A stretch of 64,000 nucleotides of DNA from Lyophyllum atratum (lineage: Eukaryota; Basidiomycota; Agaricomycetes; Agaricales; Lyophyllaceae), in contig JACGCN010000048.1 in the NCBI GenBank assembly GCA_014905825.1, positions 1 through 64,000 of the forward strand. Direction: 5' to 3'. Positions 45,423-56,164 of this stretch are shown in pieces; positions within the stretch are counted from its first letter, which is position 1; each line of letters begins with the position of its first letter. Both the position numbers and the translations under genes were made by a program. The notes below the pieces were generated by a model that worked only from the letters and a program-made list of their open reading frames with translations, was not told the DNA's origin and did no database searches.

Positions 45423-46170
45423 GGGATCTATAGGAGTTTAGGAGGAAAGGTTTCAGTATAAGATGATCCCTAAATATATGGGATACCTGTCCAACTTGAA
45501 GAAAAAAGGAGGCCTGGATGGATCGAGACGTAACGATGGGCGTGTCTGGGCAGACGAGAGGGACGAGCTAGGGATACGATGGCCTTGGAGGGCGCGGGTT
45601 GGAGGGTGAGATCTATAGGAGCTTAGGAGGAAAGGTTTCAGTATAGAATTACCCCTAGATATATCTGATACCTCTCAAACTTGAAGAAAAAAGGAGGCCT
45701 GGATGGATCGAGACGCAGTGATGGGTGTGCGTGTCTGGGCAGACGAGTGGGACGAGCTAGCGATACGATGGCCTCGGATGGGGCGGGTGGGAGGGTGGGG
45801 TCTACAGGAGCTTAGGAGGGAAGGTTTCAGTATGAAATGACCCCTAAATATATCAGATACCTGTCAAACTTGAAGAAAAAAGGAGGCCTGGATGGATCGA
45901 GACGTGACGATGGGCGTGTCTGGGCAGACGAGTACGATGGTCTTGGAGGGGGCGGGTGGGAGGGTGGGATCTATAGAGGCTTAGGAGGAAAAGTTTCAGT
46001 ATAAGATGACCCTTAAATATATCAAATACCTGTCAAACTTGAAGAAAAAAGGAGGCGTGGGTGGATTGAGACGTAACGATGGGCGTGGGTGGATTGAGAC
46101 GTAACGATGGGCGTGTCTGGGCAGACGAGTGGGACGAGCTAGCGATACGATGGCCTTGGAGATCTGGGGT
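45423..46170. repeat. Minisatellite, four units of about 170-190 bp
   Basis: Units begin at about 45425, 45610, 45800 and 45968 with GATCTATAGGAG-type sequence. Each carries GGAAAGGTTTCAGTATAA, a CCTAAATATAT core, CTTGAAGAAAAAAGGAGGC and GGGCGTGTCTGGGCAGACGA. A short internal doubling (GGGCGTGGGTGGATTGAGAC) occurs in the last unit. Copies are roughly 90 percent alike by eye. No coding frame runs through the array. Confidence 0.92.
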
Positions 46171-46309
46171 AGGATAAAGAAGAAGATCAGCCTAGAATGG
46201 ATGTAACTTTACCACAAACCGGTACGAAGATAGTAAAGGAGGCCTAGAAAAAGAAAAAGGGAGAGATGTCAGCCGCCCAACCACAGACCGTCGCCAGCAA
46301 CGATCCTAA

Positions 46310-46945
46310 TCAACAGTCTTCCTCTTCTTCCTGCTCCTCAATGCAGGCAAGAATATGCGGGACATGGTGTTTGTTGTCGTGAAGCCAACGATGAAGGGGC
46401 GCTGAATCGTACCACGCCTTGAACAAGGTGTGCCGACGGTTACGCTTGGCGATACCGACAGTCCGTGTAATGGTCGAGACTCTCTGCAGTGGTCGCCCGT
46501 CGCCAAATACTACCAAGTCCCCATCCTCCGCAAAACGAAATTTATATATCTCCTCAAGATTCTCAGACATCATCCATGAGTCAGCGGAGATATCAGAGAG
46601 CGAGGAACATTGGGATGAAGCGTCCCCGGAGTCGCTGTTAGAAGCGGCGATGGTGGTCCATGAGAGGTCCGCCGAAAACTCGGCGAGATCGGTCGCCCCG
46701 GATGTTGGGCAGAACCCATTAGGCAGACATACCGACGGTGAGAGTAACGGTGAGAGTAGTCCGTGGACACCAACAGTGCCAGCATCCCACCAATGAACGA
46801 GCAGATGATGAGGCTTTGAAGGCTTTTTGAGAAGGATAGGAGCTTCAGGGAGGGCGGTTGGGTCATGCCTGCACAACGATGGGGTAACGGCCGTAGGGGT
46901 ATTGGTAGCGAACTTGCGCGCAATATACGAGAAGAAGAGCATCAT
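46310..46945 (-). CDS. Hypothetical orphan protein, 211 residues, single exon
   Basis: I do not recognise this. It is an uninterrupted frame starting MMLFFSYIARKFATNTPTAV with a possible hydrophobic start, then a Ser-rich middle (SGDASSQCSSLSDISADSW), RFAEDGDLVVFGDGRPLQR, and an end rich in His and acidic residues (ACIEEQEEEEDC). It lies next to the minisatellite with no supporting neighbour. It could be a lineage-specific gene or chance; single-exon structure is unusual in this window. Confidence 0.35.
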   Translation of the reverse strand: MMLFFSYIARKFATNTPTAVTPSLCRHDPTALPEAPILLKKPSKPHHLLVHWWDAGTVGVHGLLSPLLSPSVCLPNGFCPTSGATDLAEFSADLSWTTIAASNSDSGDASSQCSSLSDISADSWMMSENLEEIYKFRFAEDGDLVVFGDGRPLQRVSTITRTVGIAKRNRRHTLFKAWYDSAPLHRWLHDNKHHVPHILACIEEQEEEEDC

Positions 46946-47835
46946 AATAAACGTTTGAGTAGTTTGTAGTATTAGGAGGCTGGCTTTATGGCTCGATGAT
47001 GGGTGTAAGGGATCAAGAAGTAGGTGCAGTCAAAACCGCAACGAAGTGGAGGAATACCAGGTGTAGACTCACGTGATCGCGTTTCTTGATAAACATGTGA
47101 TTCTGCAACAACTTCGAGTGCCCAGCAACTTCAAGTGTCGAACATTGAGGGCAAGAAACTCTGTGTTCGTCATGTATTTGTGCGTCATATAGTTTTAGAC
47201 CTAGCGAGTTGGCATATGCCGACCCGCTTGCAAAGGTCGTGGTTTAGCGCAATTTACAGGATTGGTTTAACTCCGTCTTGGTGTTCTCCGGTTGAAGAAC
47301 AGGTTCGGATCGAAGGCGGCCCCAATATATCTGATAGCAGCCTGAGCCAGTCCTCCACAGTGTGTGGAAGAAAACACATACTGGAAAATAATCCGTTGGC
47401 TACGCGTAGTAGGGGTGCGACGAGACGAATTATGGGTTGTGAAATGTAGAGCGCAGAAGTCGGATGCACCAAATATAGTCGCCAGTGAAGGCAAGGTACA
47501 GATCGTACGCGTAAGTGTATATGTTGTCGGCAGCGACAGGGGGAAATCACAATTGCCCCAAAACCAGCCTATGGCTAAACCTGCCACCTCAAGACGTCTG
47601 CCAGATAGTGACTCCCGATGATCTGATGCAGTTATATGTCATTCAAGATGTATACAAGAGGGTCGTCTCAAGGTAACCGCGTCATAGAAAGTATTGGTGA
47701 CATATTGGAGGACGCTGAAGCAGACGTTTGGAGGAAGGGATAGAGAGCGTGTCAGTGTTCCGATTCGGACTCCGGAGGACCTGATAGCACAAAATCACGT
47801 GAACGTCATGTTCATTACGCGTCACCTCGCGTCCC
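46946..47835. other. Intergenic region
   Basis: About 0.9 kb with no supported gene; short open frames at 47250-47590 on the minus strand show no family motif. Confidence 0.4.
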
Positions 47836-48360
47836 GGAGCAAGGCGCCCAATTGGAACAAGCCCACAGCAAGCCCAAATACATGCGTGGCCAGCTCGAGA
47901 AATCGCTTGCAGATCTCCAAACGGACGACGTGGACGTGTACTACCGGCATTGCCTCGATTTCGAGGCCCACATTGAGGTTGTTCCGCGAACATTACGGCC
48001 GTTCGTCGAGAGCAAGTCGAGAGCGGGACGGTCCAATGTATATGTTTACTGCATTGAAGCGCACCGAGACAGCGAAGGCCGTTAGAGCGAAAGTGATTGC
48101 AGCACAGATGGGGTTTAGCCCATCCGAGCTGTATGTGGAGAAAATGAATGCTGGGCGCGGTCTAATCACTGGACGGCGAACGACAAGATTCTAGCAGCGC
48201 GAAGGTACTCGTCGCTGACACAATCTGTGTAACTTGTGACCTCCTAAAAACTTCGGGGAAGACGATTTTAGATCGATGACGCCCAACTTCTCTGAAAAGA
48301 GCTTCCCCAGGAACCTCGGAGTTGTTGACAGCTCTCAAAGACAGGCGACATACACAAGAC
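47836..48360 (+). pseudogene. Aldo-keto reductase relic
   Basis: Degraded plus-strand remains of an NADPH-dependent aldo-keto reductase. Recognisable phrases are SKPKYMRGQLEKSLADLQTD, DVDVYYRHCLDFEAHIEVV and TLRPFVESKSRAGRS. In a shifted frame there is AVRAKVIAAQMGFSPSELYV, and further on DDFRSMTPNFSEKSFPRNLG then VVD. The order is right for the middle of the barrel, but frames change, the N-terminal nucleotide-entry region and C-terminus are missing, and stops intervene. Confidence 0.75.
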
Positions 48361-48714
48361 CATTGGCGACTGTATCCGACTGTCGCAGCTGGAATGACGA
48401 AATTGAGAAAATAAGCCGTCCTATTCTATATTTTTCTCTCTGGTGGCAGACTCTTGACGAATCATCATAGGCGTCACCGGATATAACCTTGCGCATAGAC
48501 TCAGAGGAGCAGAACGTTCACAGGTCTAGATCTAGATACCGTCGTTCATTTTAAGCCATCTTGTGAACAGAATGTTGGTCGAGAAAGAGTGGCTGATGCC
48601 AGCAGGGTATTTAATTTTGTCTGTTCGCCAACAAGTTTGCCCAAAGAAGTACATATATACAACCAAGCCCATTCGTGGAGTGCCCTTTTAATCCCGAATG
48701 TTTCCCTGATCCCT
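48361..48714. other. Short spacer between the AKR relic and an M35 gene
   Basis: Convergent 3' flanks; nothing recognised. Confidence 0.4.
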
Positions 48715-50117
48715 TCAGCAGTTGTAGTGCTTGTAGATGGACAGGCCCATGCACTGTGAACGAGGGATAATGTGAGCATGACGCTGAAGATCTTGAAGCT
48801 GCAAACTGACCCTGTAGTTGTCGGCGTTGTTACGCTTATCCGCAACTGAGAGACCTGCAGCGACAGAGCATCCGTAGCCGAGATCGGAGGTGCCAGACGT
48901 TGCGTGCGAGAGCTAGGCAGAAACGACTGTAAATAAATTGCCCACGGGGAAGAAAACAACATATATGTACCTCATGCAGGATGACGCCACCCCTGCTCGA
49001 AATGGTAGAGTCGAAGCCATCTAAAGATGACTCGTCAGTCACGCGCCACATGAGAGATGGAGCAACGGCCTCTGACCAGTGCAAACGCTTGGAGTAGGCT
49101 TGACGACAGTGAAGAAGATGTCGCATGTATAAATCTATAATATATCAAGTCAGCAAGTTAGCTCGAGGCTACTAGATCTGCCGACTCACATCGCTGCTAA
49201 CGATCTGGCCGTTGCTGGTACCGACCAAGGTGTATGCAATCACGCCGCCACTGCCGCCACAGATCCCTGCAGGGTCGGTGCAGCCGATGCTATACAGACA
49301 GCAAGGTCAATATATTTGCGAAAACTGAGTGGGGAATCAGTGTATACATTCTAGTCCCAGAGCTAGCAAGATCGCCAGCAATGATATCGTGCCTGTACCA
49401 GATATCGTCCTGGGAGTTTCCGCCAAAGTAGGAATTGTATTCCGCCGAATTGGGGTGGGTCCTGATGTCAGATGCGGCACCACCAGCCAGCGAGCGAGCA
49501 TAGGTAAGCGAGTCCCTGAGGACCTGAAGCCTCCCACCATCGGCGCATTGGGGGGTGGAAAGTCTGGGGTAGAGTTGTTCGCGCTTCTGCACGTCGTCGG
49601 TGACTTCGACTTGAATAGCAGGCGTCTTGACAACTAATGCTGGCTGATCTACGCCGGTTTGGAAGAGGTTGTTAGGGGCGAACGAGAATGTCCCAGTGCC
49701 CGAATGCGCGAAGTCATACAGGGAGCCAAAGCCAGTGTGGTTGACTGCAATAGAGGAGCCGGCAGGAATGGTCCTGTAGACACCCTCGGCGGAGAAGTCA
49801 TAGGTGGCCTATAACTAACACATGAGTACCTTGATAGGTAGAGGTGGACATGAAGCACGAACCCTGATGCCGGAAAACACGACGTTTTCGCCGCCTTTGC
49901 TGACGCTGAAGGACTTGGTGGCGGTGGGGTCGAGAATGTTGTTCTTGGCGATGACGCGGATGTCTTTGTCGGTGGGGTTGGTTACGACGGCAGAAATGAC
50001 GATGTCGTCAACAGATTTGACCGACGAAGAAACAGCCTTAAGAGAGACTTTGAGGTCGCCAGCCGAGAGACCCAGAGCGAGCGTAGCGAGGCTGAGGAGG
50101 AGTGCAGATCGAAACAT
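48715..50117 (-). CDS. M35 aspzincin metalloendopeptidase (deuterolysin/peptidyl-Lys type), copy B
   Basis: Secreted zinc protease. The ATG at 50117 opens signal peptide MFRSALLLSLATLALGLSAG, followed by a propeptide (DDIVISAVVTNPTDKDIRV, SVSKGGENVVFSGIRV) and YDFSAEGVYRTIPAGSSIAV. The mature part starts after DDVQKREQL with STPQCADGGRLQVLRDSLTY, then NSYFGGNSQDDIWYRHDIIA, IGCTDPAGICGGSGGVIAYT and IYTCDIFFTVVKPTPSVCT. The catalytic site is GGVILHE joined over an intron to LSHATSGTSDLGYGCSV, giving HExxH plus the GTxDxxYG Asp ligand. The end is CMGLSIYKHYNC. A KR dibasic site precedes the mature protease. Six or so introns, all in phase. A possible TATA (CGTATAAGAG) lies about 60 bp upstream. 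Confidence 0.9.
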
Positions 50118-50176
50118 GGCGAAGAATTACTGTGAACAGAAGTGAACTCTGTAGTTTACAATGGCGAACAGGCCCT

Positions 50177-50182
50177 CTTATA
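50177..50182 (-). promoter_or_regulatory. Putative TATA box of M35 copy B
   Basis: TATAAG on the minus strand within ACGTATAAGAG, 60-65 bp upstream of the ATG at 50117. The equivalent position in copy C has ACGTATAAAAAGG, so the core promoter is conserved between copies. Confidence 0.5.
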
Positions 50183-51006
50183 CGTTCCAGAGTTGCGTAC
50201 ATGTTCTGGGAACCATATGGGCACTTTCTAGGCAATCAAGGGGTGACATAGGCATGGGACTGGTGAGTCCGCGGTGTTTGAGAGCTTGTGGCCTGTTCTC
50301 TTGCCGTCGCACCTTTCTCTACATAACCTACGTTTTCTGTCTGACATAATATGTCAGAACTGATCGTGCCATGAGGGGCATGCTGTGCCTGGCGCGTCTG
50401 TGTGGTGAACCCTTGACAGGAACGCATAACAAAGTTGGGACCAGAGTAAGAACTGTCAGGAACCCCGACAACCAACCAAAAGGCCTGATCCGGGTCCGGG
50501 CACAGACCCCGCAAGAGTTTTCGGGGGTGTCTTAAACGAGTGGGAACGGGTGGAATTTGGCCAGATACCTGATCCAAAAGTCGAGCAACGAATATGGTAT
50601 GCCTCGTCCAAGCCCTGGCATTACAATCGTCAGATGGAAATGTGCCAAAGCATATCAAGATTCCTGTCTAGACTGGATCAGCCTTCTGCTTGTCGGGCGT
50701 AACGCCCACCCTCATGCATCATGACGCATCGAATCCCACCGTTCTTCACAGGCTCGGTCTTTCCCCGCCAGCAGCGACAATCACTGGCAGAATTTGCATT
50801 CAATTTTGCTCCTAATCGTTGCGCTGCGGATCAAGCCGCAAAAAGATTCCAACATAGTCGTAATGAAGATATCGCGAAGAGAGAAACCGCTCACCCATAA
50901 ATTAGATCCTTTAATGTTGCAGAGAACGTCCATTTGCGCCCTCCTGCGTAAAGGGATCAGCAGATACGTTTCGGGTAGTATCCAGCAACGAGCGGCCTTG
51001 ATCTTG

Positions 51007-51026
51007 CCTTGATCGATCGATCAAGG
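51007..51026. repeat. 20-bp perfect palindrome
   Basis: CCTTGATCGATCGATCAAGG reads the same on both strands. No loop, so it is more a potential protein site or cruciform than a hairpin terminator. Confidence 0.7.
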
Positions 51027-52013
51027 TTGCGGGCGGCTTCAGGGGGCTTCCTTTTTGATGGACGGCAGTATGTTCTTGAGATCCCGCGCTTAAAACTCAC
51101 GAAGTCAACGACTTGAACAAGTCACATCAAGCAACTGGTCTCATATGAGATGGAAGGTACTTAGAAGACTCACAGCTAGTCATCAGAGCGTCGCATGGAC
51201 AGGTGCTCGCTTCGGACATGTGTGAACCCCTTTAAGGACTATGATGGCAGACAATTCGAAGTTGGGCATGACAGGACATGACTTCAAAAGGAGTGTAGGA
51301 TGGACCACTTAGTAGCATGGGGACTCGGCGTCAGTGGCGGGGGAGGTCTGGTCACGGTGTCGCTGGGTTGGCTGAAGCGAGAATTCGTCCTTGCGCTCCC
51401 ATCAAGGATTCGGAAGCGCTCATGATCAAAGAGAGCATACATAGGACTCAAAGTCCCAGGTCAAGTGATGATGAACGTAAACAGCGAATGCCATTAAACC
51501 CGATATATGGAATGGAAATGCGCATGTCGCATGCGTGGGTCGGTACGTGTATGGATTTGAGGATAGGATAGCAACCCGCAGTGTTATGTGCCAGATTCCT
51601 GTTTGAAGACCGCTTTTTCCCTCGTTCCATCTTCAAGGGCTGCTTATGGCAGGTTTTAACCCGCCATGCTTCCCAAGGGTGCACGATTACTTCTCTAATG
51701 GATGGACAATAGGAACCTGATTCTCAAGCAATTGAGTAAATTATCAGCAAACCGCTTTCGAAGATACAGTATATAGATAGGAGCGGATGTGTGATAGAGT
51801 TATGTTGCGACTCATTTGATTGCACGGTTGGGAACATAGTGAGAAAGTGTGCACAAGGACCAATCCTTCCGTCAGGTGACGGCGGAGGCTAGATTCTCTA
51901 TTCGCAAAGAGAAGTACACGGAGATTTATTCACCCAATGATAGCCATAAAGAGATGGAGACGTAAGCCCGAGCGTAACATTTCGTGATCTAGAGGTATGC
52001 GTAGCTATGGCTC

Positions 52014-53432
52014 TTAGCAGTTGTAGTGCTTGTAGATAGCTGAGCCCATGCACTGTGAGCGACCGTGATGTCAATATTCGTACAGAGAAGATGGAGTGCG
52101 GAAACATACTCTATAGTTATCCGCGTCGTTTAGCTTGTCGGAAGTCGAGAGCCCTGCAGTTACAGAGCAGCCATAACCGAGATCGGAGGTACCCGAGGTC
52201 GCGTGTGAGAGCTGTAAGGGAGTCGTGATGAATGTGCTGAGGACGATAGATAAGAAAGAAAGCAAGTACCTCGTGCAGGATAACACCGGCCTTGCTGGAG
52301 GTTGTGGAGTCAAAGCCATCTGAAGCAAAGGGTCAATCATGATAATTTACAACAGCTGACCAGTTTAGCAATACCTGTGCAGATTCTCGGCGTATCCGAG
52401 ACGGCTGTGAAGAAGATGGGACATGTGTAGATCTAAAATCACCTCATTCAATCACGACGAATTAGTAGGTTTCTTGGGGAGATGACGCACGTCGCTGCTG
52501 ACGATCTGGCCGTTACTGGTGCCGACAAGGGTGTATGCAATTACACCGCCGGTCCCGCCGCAGATCGCCGCGGGGTCTGTGCACCCGATGCTAAAGCAAC
52601 GAGAGAGATCAACAGGATATTCCAGAATGTCACGATGCAAGAACGCAGGTGACATACATTCGCGTCCCAGAGCTCGACAAGTCGCCTGCAATAATGTCCA
52701 TTCGGTACCAGATGGTGTCCTGGGAGTTTCCAGCGAAGTAGGTATTGAATTCAGACGACGTCGGGTGGGTCCTAATGTCCGATGCGGCACCGCCGGCCAT
52801 TGCGCGGGCACCAGCGAGGGAGTCGCTGATAACTGCTTGTTTGCCACCGTCTGAACACTGAGGTGTAGAAAGGGAAGGGGCAAGAAGCAAACGCTTCTGG
52901 ACATCGTCGGTGACTTTAACAGTCACAGCTGGAGCATCAACAATCAAAGCAGGAGCGTCGGGGCCCGTTTGAAAGATATTGTTGGCTGCGAAGCTGAATG
53001 CGCCAGTGCCAGAGTGTTCGAAGTCGTAAAGTGCGCCAATATCTGTGTGGTTCACAGCAACAGAGGAGCGTGCAGGGATCGTTGTGTAGATTCCCTCTGC
53101 GGTGAGGTCAAACGTTGCCTGGAGTAGGTGAATGAGTAAGCGCGAGTTGTGATAAAACAGAAATCAAGCCAACGAACCCGGATACCGGTGAACAGAACGT
53201 CTTGGTCGTTTTTTCTGACAGCGAAGGATTTGGTCGCTGAGGTGTCAAGAATGTTGTTCTTAGCAATGACACGGATGTCCTTGTTAGTGGGGTTGGAGAC
53301 GACGGCAGAAATGATGATGTCGTCGATAGAGGATACCGATGACGAGACCGCATTGAGGGTGACTTTGAGATCACCAGATGAGAGGCCGAGAGCTAACGTA
53401 GCAAGGCTGAGCAGAAGAGTGGCGCGGAACAT
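52014..53432 (-). CDS. M35 aspzincin metalloendopeptidase, copy C
   Basis: Paralogue of the 48715-50117 gene with the same intron pattern. Signal MFRATLLLSLATLALGLSSG, propeptide DDIIISAVVSNPTNKDIRV and AVRKNDQDVLFTGIRV. Mature part: KRLLLAPSLSTPQCSDGG, TYFAGNSQDTIWYRMDIIAG, IGCTDPAAICGGTGGVIAYT, IYTCPIFFTAVSDTPRICT, then DGFDSTTSSKAGVILHE spliced to LSHATSGTSDLGYGCSV. The end is CMGSAIYKHYNC. Zinc ligands (two His, one Asp) and catalytic Glu are complete. It differs from copy B mainly in surface positions, consistent with a duplicated active protease. No frame break seen. Confidence 0.9.
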
Positions 53433-53500
53433 AATGAAGCAGGAGCAGGTGAAGAATGCAGCAGCGGTGGTTGCTGGAGATTAACGCAGACCGTGGTCCC

Positions 53501-53508
53501 TTTTTATA
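53501..53508 (-). promoter_or_regulatory. Putative TATA box of M35 copy C
   Basis: TATAAAAA on the minus strand, about 70 bp upstream of the ATG at 53432, in the same ACGTATAA context as copy B. Confidence 0.55.
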
Positions 53509-54880
53509 CGTTATGGAACGTACAAGAGCTCTGGAAGCCACATGGATGCTTATGACCTAAAGGAAGGAAGAACTCTCCGTTGTGAGCAGTCATCGTCGTC
53601 CTCCATTCGGTCGAGCCTGCCGAGACTTTGCTTCGTCCAGCCATTCCTCCGTTGTGGATACAATAAATATGGTAACTACTGTATGTGTGCACCATGAGGG
53701 ACACGGAAGCACCTCGCTGATCATGCGAGGACCACGCGATGTTATGTTCAAGCGTTCTGAGGCACTGTGCGCGCAGCGGGACTTGTCGCGGAAGCTCTGT
53801 TGTTTGTGACCGAGTTGCCATGGGGTATACGACCTCGCCCTTGTCCTCATTATCTAGTCTTTCAGTTACATACCCCACCACACCTGCGGCGGACATACTG
53901 CCGAGGAATACAGTCCACACCTTTGAATTGAGCTTGTGAGCATTCCCAAAAGGTCAGGAGGTGCACTGATCAACGACGGTAAATCAGACCTTACGGATGT
54001 CTAGTGCTTCTCGGATTTTTGATCAGTACGTACACATGGGCTTCAGTCCGTGATAGCGCCCAACAGAACAGCTCCTGTCGGGAAACGCGGGTTTCAGCTC
54101 GGATGGTCAAGAAGAACGTGACTCAAGACTCACCATATTCATATTTTGTGTCCATTGACTTGAAGGTAGCTAAGGCCTCATGAACTCAGAGGGCAGAAGA
54201 TGGTGCATGCAAGTGGAGCCATGGGGCACAGTCGTGATTGCACCACGCTGGGATAGGTGCCCTACTGATCTTCAACCTCATGCCAGAAAAATCGGTACCG
54301 ATGCAAGAGCACCTTCGATAAGTTTGGGTCAGAATGGGTCAGAAATGACATAAGGTGTGAAGAACTGGGTGTCGGATCGGAGAGAGTGATGGCTTATCCC
54401 GAAGTGACAACCGGGAGCACATGATGATCTAGGCACGATCTTACCTTCGCTAAGATACAGAATCCGGTAGTCATCCATTTCATGATTTTGATTTCGAGTC
54501 TGTCCACACTCAGAGTAAGTAAGTATCGTCTCCAACGACGGATGGAAGGCAAATGCCAGTAAACGCACTACTGACAACGAGCGTCGATAGTACCGTCGTT
54601 GCTTCCCCCTCGACACACGCTGCCACCGAGATCATAACCTGCTCCAGCCAGGATGAACAAAGAATCTTAATTAGAGCCGAACGCGGAGCATCGTTCTCCT
54701 GGCCTTCAACACTCTCGAAAGTCTCCTGCTCCCTCGTATTCCTCGGGCCCGGATAACATTGCTTTTACCACATCGACATTCAGGTCTTGTCAGAACCCAG
54801 ATCCTGAACTTTGTTACGATAGAAGAGAATAGAGGGCGAAGCTCTTCTCCGCAATGTCCGGAGTCTGATGCCAGCTTTGG

Positions 54881-54912
54881 CAACAACAACAACAACAACA
54901 ACAACAACAACC
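54881..54912. repeat. (CAA)n microsatellite, about 10 units
   Basis: Uninterrupted CAA repeats followed by a short CCA run. Confidence 0.95.
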
Positions 54913-55065
54913 ACCACCATCCCCGCCCCCGTTCGCGGGATTGGGTTTTGGTTGCTCGTTGGTTGCTCGTTCCGGTCGCTGCGAGGACAGGGCTCTCGTT
55001 ACCGCCGACAGGTACATCCCCTCATTACCGCTATATGCGAGGTCTTGAACACACAACAACCCAAT

Positions 55066-55590
55066 ATGTCCACTCCACCACCACCCACTCCACCACACCC
55101 CGCCTCTTTTTGCCGCATACCGCCTTTTAAGCCGCGAATCCCTCTGCCCGAATCTGTCAGGCCTCTCAGCAGATGGTTCCAGTCAGATGCCCCTTTCCGA
55201 CTGCGTCGACATTTCCCGAACCGAGCAGATTCTGCCGCTTGCGCGCGTTTTAGGCTGCGAAAGAAAGCACCCATATCCACATCCACTGCTGCGACACTCA
55301 TCGCAAATTCTCCTTCACTGTGGCTTCATGAGGCCATTGCAGCGGTGAATCAGAATCTCGAGCTCCTCATGTCAACTTCAAGGACTTTCAACCACATCGC
55401 ATCTGTTGCTCACGCATCCAGCTCATTCAGCGTCCCTATCGCCTCAGCTTTCATTCTACCTCCGACATCCACTCTCCCGCCATCAACTGGCCCTAACGAC
55501 GCTGCGCTACACTCCCGGAAAAGGCCTCGCGCTCCTTCGCCAGTGCTCACATCGCGCGCCAGTGGCACGATACGTGGACGGATCACGTGA
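55066..55590 (+). CDS. Weakly supported hypothetical protein
   Basis: An open frame of 174 residues beginning MSTPPPPTPPHPASF and then FKPRIPLPESVRPLSRWF, with a possible helix WLHEAIAAVNQNLELLMSTS and a basic end HSRKRPRAPSPVLTSR. No domain is recognised. The composition (Pro, Ser, Arg) is like a disordered protein. It could be a real lineage-specific gene, but chance is not excluded. Confidence 0.3.
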   Translation: MSTPPPPTPPHPASFCRIPPFKPRIPLPESVRPLSRWFQSDAPFRLRRHFPNRADSAACARFRLRKKAPISTSTAATLIANSPSLWLHEAIAAVNQNLELLMSTSRTFNHIASVAHASSSFSVPIASAFILPPTSTLPPSTGPNDAALHSRKRPRAPSPVLTSRASGTIRGRIT

Positions 55591-56164
55591 ATGTTCGTAT
55601 TGGGTAGTGGGAATGGGCTTTATTACTGGTCGAGCTCTTATACAGGTCTTCGATGGACAACTTGCATTTTCTCTTATCCTTAAGTAGGTCTACCGAGGCG
55701 AATCTCACGATCGTCCTTAGTTACAATGTAGCGGAGGTAGTTACCACATTAGTAAACATAGTAAACAATGCGATCGGCGTGATGCCGACGTCGACGTGGG
55801 TGTGCGGCACAATGTGCGGCGTGTCAGTCAGCAATTCCGTAACATCATGAACAAAAGTATGAGAGGTCGATGGGGATGCCGGAGAGAAGGGATGTGCGAT
55901 TATAAAACACAGAATGGGGAAAGCACACGAATGCTTAGAGCACGGAGAGCCATCCTCCTTATTCCCAATCTGTGTTGGTGATAGTACAAGTAGAATGGAG
56001 GTAATATGATGGAAAATGATAGGTTGAGGTCTCCCAAGCGTAGAGGGTTCGTGCAATACGCTTGTACCTACAACACATAGCTCTCTAGCCATGAGCGTTG
56101 TATTGTTCTCGGCGACATAGAAATACGCGGGGAATACATGCGTTTACGATGTTTTACACCAAGG
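55591..56164. other. Intergenic region
   Basis: 3' flank of the RAP1-like gene. Nothing recognised. Confidence 0.45.

Larger units (their letters stand above)
50118..52013. other. 1.9-kb spacer between two M35 genes
   Basis: Upstream region of copy B and 3' flank of copy C. The only structure noticed is a 20-bp perfect palindrome at 51007-51026. No gene supported. Confidence 0.45.
53433..55065. other. Intergenic region
   Basis: Upstream region of M35 copy C plus about 1.5 kb in which no gene is supported. It holds a CAA microsatellite near the right end. Confidence 0.4.

Noticed and set aside
47250..47590. Minus-strand hydrophobic open frame considered as a membrane-protein gene
   Set aside because: Short, without a start in good context or splice continuation, and without any recognisable motif.
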